From an uncultured Megasphaera sp. (lineage in GTDB: Bacteria; Bacillota; Negativicutes; Veillonellales; Megasphaeraceae), in contig NZ_CATWFF010000116.1 in assembly GCF_958350005.1 (NCBI RefSeq), positions 1 through 6,774 of the forward strand: DNA of 6,774 nucleotides. Reading direction: 5' to 3'. Each line of letters begins with the position of its first letter. Positions within the stretch are counted from its first letter, which is position 1. The notes beneath the pieces were generated by a model that saw only the letters and a program-made list of their open reading frames with translations, made no database searches and had not been told where the DNA came from. Shown one piece after another: positions 6,473-6,774 of this stretch. Position numbers and translations under genes: made by a program.

Positions 6473-6774
6473 ATGAACAAGAAAGAAATGAAAGACCTTG
6501 TATGTCAGCGTGTAGATGAACTGTCTCCAGTCATAAGAGGAATAGCAGACTATCTTCATGCCCATCCGGAACTGGGCGAGCATGAAGTGCTGGCGTCGTC
6601 GTATCTGCGCCAGATCCTGTCCGATCATGGCTTTGCCGTGGAAGACATCGTGGCCGAACGGTTTCCTACGGCCTTTCATGGCTCCTTTGGGGCCGGCCCG
6701 TTCCAGATGGGCTTTTTGGCCGAATACGATGCCCTGCCGAAGATCGGCCATGGCTGCGGCCATAACCTGATTGC
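6473..6774 (+). CDS. M20-family metallopeptidase/amidohydrolase, 5' part (cut by window edge)
   Basis: Only the first 100 codons are in the window; the gene runs off the right edge. The N-terminus contains LHAHPELGEHE (28-38), FLAEYDALP (81-89) and the metal-site motif IGHGCGHNLI (91-100). These are typical of two-zinc M20 amidohydrolases of the AbgB / aminoacylase-1-like-2 type, which cleave dipeptides or acyl-amino acids in the cytoplasm. Asp86, Cys95 and His97 are likely active-site or metal-binding positions. The family usually has HACGH; here Ala is replaced by Gly. The start at 6473 has AAGG ten bases upstream and gives the usual N-terminal length. An in-frame ATG at 6449, overlapping the ldcA stop as ATGA, would add eight residues and cannot be excluded. 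No signal peptide is seen. It would complete the intracellular digestion of imported peptides. Confidence 0.85.
   Translation, partial: MNKKEMKDLVCQRVDELSPVIRGIADYLHAHPELGEHEVLASSYLRQILSDHGFAVEDIVAERFPTAFHGSFGAGPFQMGFLAEYDALPKIGHGCGHNLI

Overview
The window looks like chromosomal DNA of a fairly GC-rich Firmicute. A Negativicute of the Megasphaera/Dialister/Selenomonas type is my best guess, from the mix of Firmicute-style Shine-Dalgarno sequences (GGAGG cores), GC-rich codon use and an AT-rich intergenic region. This is an impression, not a computed assignment. All genes lie on the + strand and appear to form one tightly packed operon that continues past the right edge.

Layout. Positions 1-125 are a short AT-rich regulatory region. 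It holds a near-consensus sigma-A type promoter (-35 TTGATG at 65-70, 17-bp spacer, -10 TATAAT at 88-93). Just upstream is a 10-bp perfect inverted repeat (25-34/52-61). Overlapping its left arm is a 15-mer (26-40) that matches the CodY box at 13 of 15 positions. A second 7-bp inverted repeat lies at 1-18. Next come oppB (126-1058), oppC (1061-1975), oppD (1975-2976), oppF (2954-3931, GTG start) and oppA (3931-5514). These are the five parts of an oligopeptide ABC importer: two permeases, two ATPases and a lipoprotein substrate-binding protein, with the binding-protein gene last. They are followed by a cytoplasmic S66-family L,D-carboxypeptidase (ldcA-like, 5529-6452) and the first 100 codons of an M20-family metallopeptidase/amidohydrolase (6473 to the right edge). 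Gene junctions range from a 23-bp overlap to a 20-nt gap, with no terminator visible between them.

Working model. OppA captures short peptides, OppBCDF import them with ATP, and the two downstream cytoplasmic hydrolases process the cargo. The S66 enzyme points to peptidoglycan-derived peptides (murein tetra- or tripeptides) as at least part of the cargo, which would make this an import-and-trim salvage cassette. The CodY-like site would connect it to amino-acid supply. The gene families are ordinary and well known. The parts worth a second look are the regulatory region, the transporter-peptidase linkage, and the identically spaced four-cysteine motifs in both ATPases, which resemble the iron-sulfur ligands reported for related Dpp/Opp ATPases. 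I found no RNA gene, mobile element, CRISPR array or clear terminator.
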